Positions 1 to 5,587 of a stretch of 5,605 bases of DNA are shown one piece after another. Made by a program: the position numbers and the translations under genes. Source of the stretch: OMOG01 sp041485845 (GTDB lineage Bacteria; Acidobacteriota; Terriglobia; Bryobacterales; Bryobacteraceae); assembly GCA_041485845.1 (NCBI GenBank), contig JBGPKH010000601.1, forward strand, positions 1 to 5,605, in the 5' to 3' direction. Each line of letters opens with the position of its first letter. The stretch's first letter is position 1. The notes beneath the pieces are model-generated. The model did not search any database and was not told the DNA's origin. It saw nothing but the letters and a program-made list of their open reading frames with translations.

Positions 1-1149
1 AACGCTCAACAGCCCCGTAAGCCGCGACTGCCCCAGCGCCGGAATCACCGTATCGCACGCCACTGCGAACTCCGTGCCCGGAATCGGTTCCGACTTCCGC
101 CGCCCGCTCGAATCCGGCTCCGTCAGCCGCGTCTCCACAAACTTGACGGCTACCGCACACCCATCGCGCTCCACGATCTCCACCGGCCGCGCCAGCCAAT
201 GAAACTGCACGCCCTCCACCTTCGAATGGTCGTATTCGAAGGAGAACGCCGGCATCTCCTTTTCCGTGCGGCGATAAAACAGGTGGACCTCCGCGGCCCC
301 CAGACGCACTGCCGCGTTGGCCGCGTCGATCGCGGTATTGCCGCCGCCGATGACCACCACCGACCGCCCCACCTGGAAATCCGGCAGTGTCTTATACCGC
401 TCGATGAAGCGCAGCGCATCGATCACGCCCTGCAGGTGCTCGCCCGGGATTCCGAGCCGCTCCATCGCGCCCAGCCCGACCCCGATAAAGATGAAGGAGA
501 ACTCCTTCTCCAGACCCTCGATCGACACCGCCCCGCCGACTTCCTCCTGGCGGAACTCCACCCCCATCGACCGGATCAGCTCCACTTCGCGCAAGCTGTC
601 GCTGGGCCGCAGCTTGTACTCCGCCACGCCGTAAGTATTCAGCCCGCCCGGCAGCGGCCGGTTGTCGAAGATCGTGACTCCGAACCCGTGCCGCCGCAGC
701 TCCGCCGCGCAGGCCAGCGACGCAGGCCCCCCACCAATACACGCAACTGCTTTCCCTCCCGCCGAGCCGCGACCGTCAGGAAGCGGTCTTCCCGCCTCAT
801 AAAACCGATCCATCGCGAACCGCTGCAGCCGCCCGATCTCGATCGGCTTCTTGTTGTACTGCAGCAGCACGCACGACCCTTCGCACAGCACGTCCACCGG
901 ACAAACCCGCGAGCAGCTCAGCCCCAGAATGTTCGCGTCCAGAATCGTCACCGCCGAACCGCGCAAATTCCCGCTTCCGATCTTCTTGATAAATCGCGGC
1001 ACGTCGATATGCGTCGGGCACGCCGCCGTACACGGCGCATCGAAACAAAACAGGCACCGGTTCGCCTCCGCCAGCGCCGATTGCGAATCGAGCGCCGGGT
1101 GCAACTCCGGGAACCGTTCCAAATTCCGCGGAACCGGCAGTGTACTCAC
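1..1149 (-). CDS. preT: PreT, NAD-dependent dihydropyrimidine dehydrogenase flavin/Fe-S subunit (C-terminus cut by window edge)
   Basis: Reading from GTG at 1149 gives 383 codons without a stop; the 3' end lies outside the window. Cytoplasmic PreT passes electrons between NAD(H) and PreA, which reduces uracil or thymine to the dihydro form. Visible layout: N-terminal helical ferredoxin-type domain with cysteines C32, C35, C40, C44 (ANRCLFCFDAPC, TAACPTHID) and C79, C83, C89, C93 (SCSRVCPVDVLCEGSC), typical of the [4Fe-4S] domain shared by GltD and DPD. An FAD Rossmann motif CIGGGPASLACAAEL starts near 137, and a second dinucleotide motif VVVIGGGNTAIDAA near 264. E. coli PreT is about 410 residues, so a few dozen are missing. 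GTG is chosen because GGAGGGG (1160-1154) sits just upstream and the codon overlaps the preceding stop as GTGA. The linker at 120-131 carries LPDGRGS, encoded by a probable dispersed repeat. GltD-like oxidoreductases are the alternative, but the pydC neighbour favours PreT. Confidence 0.9.
   Translation of the reverse strand, partial: MSTLPVPRNLERFPELHPALDSQSALAEANRCLFCFDAPCTAACPTHIDVPRFIKKIGSGNLRGSAVTILDANILGLSCSRVCPVDVLCEGSCVLLQYNKKPIEIGRLQRFAMDRFYEAGRPLPDGRGSAGGKAVACIGGGPASLACAAELRRHGFGVTIFDNRPLPGGLNTYGVAEYKLRPSDSLREVELIRSMGVEFRQEEVGGAVSIEGLEKEFSFIFIGVGLGAMERLGIPGEHLQGVIDALRFIERYKTLPDFQVGRSVVVIGGGNTAIDAANAAVRLGAAEVHLFYRRTEKEMPAFSFEYDHSKVEGVQFHWLARPVEIVERDGCAVAVKFVETRLTEPDSSGRRKSEPIPGTEFAVACDTVIPALGQSRLTGLLSV
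761..790 (-). repeat. Probable dispersed GACGGTCGCGGCTC-type repeat inside preT
   Basis: The minus strand here encodes RPLPDGRGSAG in the linker between the Fe-S and FAD domains of PreT. The core, read CTGACGGTCGCGGCTCGG, is one I recall as a frequent dispersed element in acidobacterial genomes, where its translation LPDGRGS appears in unrelated proteins. It contains GACCG-TCAGGAAG-CGGTC (771-788), a 5-base stem with an 8-base loop. Only one copy is in this window, so repetition cannot be shown from the sequence itself. Confidence 0.4.
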
Positions 1150-1160
1150 CTGACCCCTCC
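1146..1160 (-). promoter_or_regulatory. Ribosome binding site and GTGA stop/start overlap for preT
   Basis: On the minus strand GGAGGGG (1160-1154) precedes the GTG start (1149-1147). That GTG overlaps the TGA stop (1148-1146) of the aminotransferase gene. The arrangement points to translational coupling, so the two proteins are probably made together. It also fixes the preT start at a non-ATG codon. Confidence 0.75.
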
Positions 1161-2456
1161 AGCCGCCATAGCTCCGCACGCCGCCAGCGTCTTATCGAGC
1201 ACTTCGATAAACTGATCCACATCCCCGCGGCCCACGTTCATCGGCGGCGTCACGCGCAGCACGTTGCCGAACGTCCCACCCTTGCCAATCAAGAGCCGGT
1301 GCTCACGCGCCACTTCCATCGCCATGGCGGTCTGTGCCGTGGCCGGCGCCTTCGTCTGACGGTCTTCCACCAGTTCCAGGGCCTGCATCATCCCCATGCC
1401 GCGTACGTCGCCCACGATCTCGTGCTTCTCCTTCAACTCCTCCAGCCGGCCGCGCAGATACGCGCCCGTCTCCGCGCAGTTGGTCAGCAAATCCTGCTCC
1501 TCGATGAAATCGATCACGGCCTTCGCCTGCGTCGTAGTCACGGGGTTGCCGCCGAAAGTCGAAATCGTGAGGCCCTTTACCGAATCGGCCACTTCCGGCC
1601 GGGCCACGGTCAGCCCGATCGGCGCGCCGTTGCCCAGACTCTTGGCCCCCGTGATGATGTCCGGCTGGACGCCCCACTGCTCGATGCCGAACCACTTGCC
1701 GCCAGTGCGGCCCCAGCCCGTCTGCACCTCGTCGCTGATGAAGATCCCGCCGTGGTTCCGTACGATCTTCTCCACGACCGGAAAATACTCCTTGGGCGGC
1801 GTGATGAATCCGCCCACGCCCTGAATCGGCTCCCCGATGAAGCCCGCGATCTGGCCGTGGGTGGTGGTCCGGATCAGGTCTTCCATATCCTGCGCGCACT
1901 TCACTTCGCAGCTCGGATACGTCAGGCCGAGCGGGCAGCGGTAGCAGTATGCGTTGTGCGCGTGTACGATCCCCGCCTGCGCGGGTCCCAGCCTCCACGC
2001 GCCCTGCCCGGTGAGCGTCATGGCCATCGAGGAGCGCCCGTGATACGAATGGCGCAGCGCCACGATCTCGGTGTTGCCGGTGTAGCAGCGCGCCGCCAGT
2101 ATCGCCGTCTCATTGGCCTCCGTCCCGCTGTTGGTGAAGAACGATTTGGTCAGCCGCCCGCCCGGAGTCAGCGACGCGATCTTCTTCGCCAGCGCCGCCT
2201 GCGGCTCGTTGGCGAACACCGTTGACACGTGCTGCAGGGTGTCGATCTGCCGATGGACTTTGGCATTGACCTGGTCGTTGCAGTGGCCCACCCCTACCGT
2301 GACGATGCCGCCGAAGAAGTCCAGGTACTGATTGCCGTCGGCGTCCCAGACATATTGATCCTTGGCCCGCGCAATCACCAGCGGCTCTTTGTAGTAGTGA
2401 AAGACAGCCGGGAAAAGAAACTCCTTGTTCGCCAGAATGATTTCTTCTTTAGTCAT
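1146..2456 (-). CDS. Class III PLP-dependent aminotransferase, probable beta-alanine transaminase (AGXT2-like)
   Basis: The product is 436 residues, normal for fold-type I class III aminotransferases. Motifs: NSGTEANE at 109-116 (cofactor phosphate binding), HSYHGRS at 136-142, DEVQTGWGRTG at 242-252 with the PLP-pyridine aspartate D242, and ITGAKSLGNGAPIG at 268-281 with Schiff-base lysine K272. TFGGNPVTTTQAKAVIDF follows. Residues 171-187 carry four cysteines (CYRC, then C183 and C187), an insert I recall from AGXT2-like members. Between beta-ureidopropionase and PreT, the obvious substrate is beta-alanine, giving malonate semialdehyde; the acceptor (pyruvate, glyoxylate or 2-oxoglutarate) cannot be read from the sequence. 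The ATG at 2456 has GAGG 4 bases upstream and a fuller GGAGG 11 bases upstream. The spacer to pydC is 55 bases, and the stop overlaps the preT start. The family is certain; the substrate is inferred from context. Confidence 0.9.
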   Translation of the reverse strand: MTKEEIILANKEFLFPAVFHYYKEPLVIARAKDQYVWDADGNQYLDFFGGIVTVGVGHCNDQVNAKVHRQIDTLQHVSTVFANEPQAALAKKIASLTPGGRLTKSFFTNSGTEANETAILAARCYTGNTEIVALRHSYHGRSSMAMTLTGQGAWRLGPAQAGIVHAHNAYCYRCPLGLTYPSCEVKCAQDMEDLIRTTTHGQIAGFIGEPIQGVGGFITPPKEYFPVVEKIVRNHGGIFISDEVQTGWGRTGGKWFGIEQWGVQPDIITGAKSLGNGAPIGLTVARPEVADSVKGLTISTFGGNPVTTTQAKAVIDFIEEQDLLTNCAETGAYLRGRLEELKEKHEIVGDVRGMGMMQALELVEDRQTKAPATAQTAMAMEVAREHRLLIGKGGTFGNVLRVTPPMNVGRGDVDQFIEVLDKTLAACGAMAAGGVR

Positions 2457-2477
2457 AGTGCCTCATGCCTCCACGTT

Positions 2478-2509
2478 CCCGGCCCCCGGCCCCGGCCCCC
2501 GGCCCCGCC
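2478..2509 (-). repeat. GGGGCC-type tandem repeat, potential G-quadruplex in the operon mRNA
   Basis: On the plus strand a perfect 13-base unit (ggcccccggcccc) occurs twice in tandem at 2481-2493 and 2494-2506, with partial copies on both sides. On the coding (minus) strand this reads as five runs of three to five G separated by CC, a classical intramolecular quadruplex pattern. It starts two bases after the pydC stop and ends 21 bases before the aminotransferase ATG, so it fills most of the intergenic spacer. A role in setting translation or mRNA stability of the downstream genes is possible but unproven. Confidence 0.8.
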
Positions 2510-2511
2510 TT

Positions 2512-3381
2512 TCACGCCTTCACCAGCGCCTCATACATATCCGGACGCCGGTCGCGGAAGAACTGCCACGTGTTCCGCACCTCCGCAATCTTGTCGAGGT
2601 CGAGGTCCGCCGTCAGCACCTCGTCCGCATCGCGCGACGCCTGCGCGATAATCTGCCCCCGCGGATCGCAAAAATAGCTCGACCCGTAAAACTCGCCGAT
2701 ATTCCAGGGCGCTTCCACACCCACGCGATTGATCGCGGCCACGAAGTACCCGTTGGCCACCGCATGCGCCGGCTGTTCCAGCTTCCACAAGTACTCGCTC
2801 AGCCCCGCCACCGTGGCCGAAGGATTGAACACGATCTCCGCCCCATTCAGTCCCAGCGCCCGCGCTCCTTCCGGGAAATGCCGGTCGTAGCAAATGTACA
2901 CCCCGATCTTGGCGAACCCCAGGTCGAACACCGGATACCCCAGATTCCCCGGCCGGAAATAGAACTTCTCCCAGAATCCCGGCGCCACGTGCGGAATGTG
3001 CGTCTTCCGGTACTTCCCGAGATACGTCCCGTCGTTGTGGATCACCGCCGCGGTGTTGTAGTAGATTCCCTGCTGCTCCACCTCGTAGATAGGAACAACG
3101 AGAGCGATATGGTGCTGCCGCGCCAGGTCCTGCATCAGCCGCACGGTGGGCCCGTCCGGAATCGGCTCGGTGAAGTCATACCATTTCGTAGTCTGCTCGG
3201 CGCAGAAGTACGGCCCGTAGAAAATCTCCTGCAGGCACACGATCTGGGCTCCGGCCTGCGCCGCTTGCCGGATATAGCCCAGGTGCTTGCCGATCATGGC
3301 CTTCTTGGTGGCTTCCAGCGAGGCATCCGGAGGGGCGGCATTGGTGGCCTGAATGAGCGAACACCGAACGACACGAGACAT
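2512..3381 (-). CDS. pydC: Beta-ureidopropionase (N-carbamoyl-beta-alanine amidohydrolase), CN-hydrolase family
   Basis: A 289-residue nitrilase-superfamily enzyme that hydrolyses N-carbamoyl-beta-alanine to beta-alanine, CO2 and ammonia, the third step of reductive uracil catabolism, in the cytoplasm. The catalytic triad is visible: E52 in CLQEIFYGPYF, K126 in LGKYRKTHIPH and C164 in VYICYDRHFPE; the auxiliary glutamate is E138 in GFWEKFYF. The motif AEIVFNPSATVAG lies at 181-193, and a family-typical end DRRPDMYEAL at 277-286. It starts at ATG 3381, with GGGAGAG (3393-3387) placing GGAG 7 bases upstream. It is the first gene of the operon, with a good -10 box at 3418-3423. N-carbamoylputrescine amidase is a close relative and the main alternative; the preT neighbour supports the pyrimidine assignment. 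A decayed copy of residues about 155-194 lies upstream at 3474-3588. Confidence 0.92.
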   Translation of the reverse strand: MSRVVRCSLIQATNAAPPDASLEATKKAMIGKHLGYIRQAAQAGAQIVCLQEIFYGPYFCAEQTTKWYDFTEPIPDGPTVRLMQDLARQHHIALVVPIYEVEQQGIYYNTAAVIHNDGTYLGKYRKTHIPHVAPGFWEKFYFRPGNLGYPVFDLGFAKIGVYICYDRHFPEGARALGLNGAEIVFNPSATVAGLSEYLWKLEQPAHAVANGYFVAAINRVGVEAPWNIGEFYGSSYFCDPRGQIIAQASRDADEVLTADLDLDKIAEVRNTWQFFRDRRPDMYEALVKA

Positions 3382-3417
3382 GAATTCTCTCCCGTCGAGA
3401 AGATGACGATGGCGCTA

Positions 3418-3423
3418 ATTATA
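3418..3423 (-). promoter_or_regulatory. Promoter -10 box (TATAAT) of the pydC operon
   Basis: The minus strand shows a perfect TATAAT hexamer, 36 bases upstream of the pydC ATG. A start of transcription near 3411 would leave a leader of about 30 bases that includes the ribosome binding site. No good -35 hexamer sits 16-19 bases upstream (the 17-base position reads AGCCTG) and there is no TGn extension. The promoter would therefore probably need an activator or be weak. The region is otherwise GC-rich, so a chance TATAAT at this distance is less likely. Confidence 0.55.
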
Positions 3424-3431
3424 CCGTGGCT

Positions 3432-3471
3432 CAGGCTTACCAGGCTTGACCGGGTTGAGCGCAACGCGCTC
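3432..3471. promoter_or_regulatory. Possible operator: direct repeat plus perfect inverted repeat upstream of the pydC -10 box
   Basis: CAGGCTTAC (3432-3440) is followed at once by CAGGCTTGA (3441-3449), a 7-base identical direct repeat of period 9 covering the -35 position. Behind it, GAGCGC-AAC-GCGCTC (3457-3471) is a perfect 6-base inverted repeat with a 3-base centre, at about -53 relative to the predicted transcription start. Position and symmetry fit a regulator site. No regulator gene is in the window and the motif matches no operator I can name. Confidence 0.3.
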
Positions 3472-3473
3472 GG

Positions 3474-3588
3474 CCCCGCCACCGTGGCCGAAGGATTGAA
3501 AACGATCTCCGCCATTCAATTCCTGGACACGGTCCCGTCCGGGAAGTGGCGGTCGTTGCAGAGGTACACGCCGATTTTCGTGAACCCC
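3474..3588 (-). pseudogene. Broken partial duplicate of pydC (beta-ureidopropionase fragment)
   Basis: Plus-strand 3474-3588 aligns with 2803-2920 inside pydC. My hand alignment gives 39 of 40 identical bases in the first block (3474-3513 against 2803-2842) and roughly 80% over the whole, with gaps of 2 and 1 bases. On the minus strand it encodes KIGVYLCNDRHFPDG, matching the catalytic-cysteine segment KIGVYICYDRHFPEG of PydC, then after a frame disruption AEIVFNPSATVAG, identical to PydC 181-193. The two halves are in different frames and a TGA falls between them (3516-3518), so no intact protein is made. Flanking similarity fades beyond these ends. It is either a decayed tandem duplication or the remnant of a paralogous nitrilase-family gene. 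Confidence 0.85.
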
Positions 3589-3807
3589 CGCCATCTTGTT
3601 CTGACCGCGTGCTCCCCTTCCTGAGCACCCTGCGACATCGCAACGGCAGTCGGGACGTACGGAAAGGTAATGGGTGCGGATCCCGGCAGGACGGATTCAA
3701 CCTGATACCATTTCGCCACTCGTGTTTCCGATGAGGGTGGCATTCTGTCGTGGGGCCAACCTGTCTCGTCGTGATTCGCAACAAAGAGGTCCTGATCAAT
3801 CAGACAC
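3589..3807. other. Intergenic stretch with no supported gene
   Basis: About 220 bases between the pydC remnant and the promoter region of the plus-strand genes. Several frames are open on both strands, but none shows a recognisable protein family, a good ribosome binding site or a plausible start. A short minus-strand peptide containing AKWYQVESVLPG has only a KWY match to PydC (TKWYDFTEPIPDG), too weak to extend the pseudogene. No tRNA, terminator or long repeat was seen. Confidence 0.5.
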
Positions 3808-3836
3808 TTGCGCTTTTGGATCTACGGCATCATACT
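3808..3836 (+). promoter_or_regulatory. Candidate promoter of the b561-like/yceI-like genes
   Basis: TTGCGC (3808-3813) and CATACT (3831-3836) are separated by 17 bases and match the sigma-70 hexamers at three and four of six positions. Predicted transcription would start near 3843, leaving about 46 bases of leader before the ATG at 3889. This is the best match I found by eye upstream of the gene, but the score is modest and other promoters further upstream are possible. Confidence 0.3.
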
Positions 3837-3877
3837 TGCAGCCGGCTACCTTGTTCCAGCTCGGGTTGTGGACAAGT

Positions 3878-3891
3878 GGAGAATGGAAATG
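3878..3891 (+). promoter_or_regulatory. Ribosome binding site deciding the start of the b561-like gene
   Basis: GGAG at 3878-3881 is followed by 7 bases and ATG at 3889. The other in-frame ATG (3883) is one base from GGAG and could not use it. Starting at 3889 also gives a textbook signal peptide with a basic N-terminus (MRPNAAK), whereas longer forms would place an extra charged segment in front of it. Confidence 0.65.
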
Positions 3892-4743
3892 AGACCGAAC
3901 GCGGCGAAGTTCCTCCTTGGGATCGGAATTTTAGTGCTTTCTCTCTTGTCCTCGCGTCAATTGCCGGCGCAGGTCGCCGGCGCCGTGCTGTCTGGCACGA
4001 TCAGCGCCCCCTCGGGAGCAATCGTTCCCAACGCCAAAATTTCCGTTAAGAACGTGGCCACGGGTCAGTTGACGGAGACTCAAACCGATTCGGCGGGGCT
4101 GTACCACGTACCCAATCTCATGCCGGGGGATTACGAGGTCTCCATCTCAGCGGAGGGATTTAGCAGCCAAACCGCCAACGTGACGCTGACGGAGGGTGCC
4201 CGGCGGACGATGGACCTGGCTCTACAGGCCTCCTCCGGCAATGCCGCGGCGCCTTCATTGGGGGACCTGGGTTTTACTCCGGAGCAGATCAAGGGAAATG
4301 CGCAGGAGCAGGCACGGCTCGATAAACGGTCGCACATGCTCAAGACCCATCAACGCCTTGGTTTGATTACGACCGCTCCTTTGCTCGCCACGCTCATCAC
4401 CTCCAACCGGGCCGGTGGCAGGCATGGCACCGTGTCCGGCCGTGAGTTGCATGCCGCTTTGGGTGGGGTGGCGGCCGGTCTGTATTTCACCACCGCGTCC
4501 TTTGCCATCTTCGCGCCCAAGGTGCCGGGGACCACTGTGCACGGGCCGATCCGGCTGCACAAAGCTCTTGCCTGGATTCATGGTCCGGGGATGGTCCTGA
4601 CCCCCGTCTTGGGTGCGCTCGCATACCAGCAACGAAACCGCGGGGAAAAGGTCCATGGCATCGCCAGTATGCACTCGGCCGTGGCCGCCGTGACCGGCGC
4701 GGCCTACGGCCTGGCTATTCTCTCCGTATCGATCAAATTCTAA
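3889..4743 (+). CDS. Exported carboxypeptidase-regulatory-like domain fused to a four-helix b561-like membrane domain
   Basis: The 284-residue protein has a Sec signal at 1-28 (hydrophobic LLGIGILVLSLLSS, then LPAQ). Residues 30-112 form a carboxypeptidase-regulatory-like beta-sandwich: SGTISAPSGAIVPNAKISV, TDSAGLYHVPNLMPGDYEVS, GFSSQTANVTL. A linker rich in A, S and Q follows. Four predicted membrane helices lie at about 154-171, 188-209, 228-246 and 259-280, each with histidine near its start: H154 (KTHQRLG), H188 (ELHAALG), H224/H231 (LHKALAWIHGPGM), H262 (MHSAVA). With the sandwich periplasmic, H154 and H231 would face the outer side and H188 and H262 the inner side, a two-heme layout like cytochrome b561. 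This is inference, as no family match could be run. Start: GGAG (3878-3881) lies 7 bases before ATG 3889; ATG 3883 is too close to it and an upstream TTG would spoil the signal peptide. The yceI-like gene follows after 8 bases. Confidence 0.8.
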   Translation: MRPNAAKFLLGIGILVLSLLSSRQLPAQVAGAVLSGTISAPSGAIVPNAKISVKNVATGQLTETQTDSAGLYHVPNLMPGDYEVSISAEGFSSQTANVTLTEGARRTMDLALQASSGNAAAPSLGDLGFTPEQIKGNAQEQARLDKRSHMLKTHQRLGLITTAPLLATLITSNRAGGRHGTVSGRELHAALGGVAAGLYFTTASFAIFAPKVPGTTVHGPIRLHKALAWIHGPGMVLTPVLGALAYQQRNRGEKVHGIASMHSAVAAVTGAAYGLAILSVSIKF

Positions 4744-4751
4744 GGTCGGTT

Positions 4752-5303
4752 ATGAATAAGAAAGCGCTGATGGCATGTTTGCTTCTGGCGCCTTCCTGGT
4801 TGCTCCTGGCAGACAGCCAATGGGTTCTCCAACAATGCACTCTCACCTATCATGTATCCCACCCTTTGCACCAGATCGACGGCGTCAGCCATGCGGCGCG
4901 CGGCAAAGGAGTTTGCCAGGCGGGTCAGTGCGATTTTCTGATCGCCGTACCTGTGAGGTTGTTTGACTCGGGGGATAGCAACCGGGATCTTCACATGATC
5001 CAGGCGGCGCGTGGCGCTCAGTTCCCGATGGTCACAGTGCGGGTTCGTTTGCCGGCAGACGCAGCCTCATTGGCAACGATCCATGCCGACCTGGAAGTCG
5101 AGTTCGCCGGACAGATCGCGCACTACAAACAGGTACCCTTCCAACTCGTGACTCGAGGAAACGAGGCTCGGATATCAGGAACCATTCCGGCTACGCTATC
5201 CGATTTCAAGATCGAACCACCCACGCTCCTGGCGATCCCCACCAAGAACGAAATGCCTGTCCGCGTGGAAATGACTTGGCGTGCCGAAGGTGTCGCCCGC
5301 TAA
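4752..5303 (+). CDS. YceI-like periplasmic lipid-binding family protein
   Basis: The 183-residue length is normal for YceI proteins. A Sec signal covers about 1-20 (MNKK, then ACLLLAPSWLLLA, cleavage probably before D21). The mature start QWVLQQCTLTYHVSHPLHQ resembles the first YceI strand with its H-rich turn. FDSGDSNRDLHM at 71-82 and FPMV at 91-94 correspond to the family's hallmark F(D/N)TGN..RD.H(L/M) and (Y/F)P.I segments. YceI proteins are beta-barrel lipocalin-like binders of isoprenoid or quinone-like lipids in the periplasm; the ligand here is unknown. Cysteines C29, C55 and C60 could form a disulfide. AAGG overlapping the upstream stop lies 6 bases before the ATG, which suggests translational coupling to the b561-like gene. 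E. coli yceI lies beside the b561 homologue yceJ. The sequence is divergent, so an unrelated beta-barrel remains possible. Confidence 0.75.
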   Translation: MNKKALMACLLLAPSWLLLADSQWVLQQCTLTYHVSHPLHQIDGVSHAARGKGVCQAGQCDFLIAVPVRLFDSGDSNRDLHMIQAARGAQFPMVTVRVRLPADAASLATIHADLEVEFAGQIAHYKQVPFQLVTRGNEARISGTIPATLSDFKIEPPTLLAIPTKNEMPVRVEMTWRAEGVAR

Positions 5304-5339
5304 GCCGGCCGGCGATTCGGACTCCTGGCTGCTGACTCC

Positions 5340-5498
5340 CATGCCGATGCTGTCGAAATTCGCGAGACCAGGCGTTACCGCGAAGTCGCGGACACGTGAG
5401 ACGCCTTCTGCGAAAATCGCCTCGGCATCAGCCGGGCCACCGCAGACCGGCTGATCCGCCAATACCTGCAACTCGGCCCCGACTATTTCAAATTGACC
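5340..5498 (+). pseudogene. Degraded small DNA-binding-type ORF with in-frame TGA
   Basis: In the frame continuing after the yceI-like stop, 5340 onward reads HADAVEIRETRRYREVADT, then TGA (5397-5399), then DAFCENRLGISRATADRLIR and QYLQLGPDYFKLT. The pattern of an RY-containing helix, a short DAFC element and GISRATADRLI looks like a small helix-turn-helix-type protein of a kind I associate with acidobacterial accessory genes; this is recall, not a search. The TGA differs by one base from TGG, and tryptophan would suit this position. There is no good start codon or ribosome binding site on either side, and the frame after about 5500 turns into low-complexity repeat sequence, so I call it a broken fragment. 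Confidence 0.5.
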
Positions 5499-5550
5499 AA
5501 GATGGGTATGTGCTTCACTCAGGTAGACACCATTCGGAGCGAAACGTGGG

Positions 5551-5587
5551 GCGGGCGCCCTCGCCCGCTGCCGGCCCCCTGGCCGGC
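5551..5587. repeat. Twin GC-rich hairpins, REP-like intergenic repeat
   Basis: Two adjacent perfect inverted repeats occur. GCGGGC (5551-5556) pairs with GCCCGC (5563-5568) around 6 bases, and GCCGGCC (5570-5576) pairs with GGCCGGC (5581-5587) around CCCT. No T-run follows on either strand, so they are not standard terminators. The compact pair in non-coding sequence resembles dispersed extragenic palindromes. It probably also explains why the open frame here has odd composition. Confidence 0.5.

Noticed and set aside
199..1215. Long plus-strand open frame antisense to preT
   Set aside because: The opposite strand encodes a full PreT with all Fe-S and nucleotide motifs; the plus frame is R/P/H-rich low-information sequence that stays open because of high GC.
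1140..2225. Long plus-strand open frame antisense to the aminotransferase
   Set aside because: Same GC-driven shadow effect; no recognisable domain and no good ribosome binding site.
2449..2466. Five-codon minus-strand ORF (ATG to TAA) overlapping the aminotransferase start
   Set aside because: GGAGG is only one base from this ATG, so it is unlikely to be translated; it most likely arises by chance from the ribosome binding region.
2425..3624. 399-codon plus-strand open frame across pydC and the intergenic region
   Set aside because: It is antisense to a clear CN-hydrolase gene and runs through the promoter and the pydC remnant; composition is R/P/H-rich without motifs.
3705..3715. 11-base match (ataccatttcg) to pydC 3178-3188 that might extend the pseudogene
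   Set aside because: Flanking bases match only at chance level and the peptide similarity is just KWY.
3808..3888. TTG start giving 27 extra residues on the b561-like protein
   Set aside because: No ribosome binding site, a rare start codon, and it would bury the clear signal peptide; ATG 3889 has GGAG at 7 bases.
5304..5313. Perfect palindrome GCCGGCCGGC right after the yceI-like stop as a terminator
   Set aside because: It has no loop and no T-run, so it does not fit an intrinsic terminator; short GC palindromes are frequent at this base composition.
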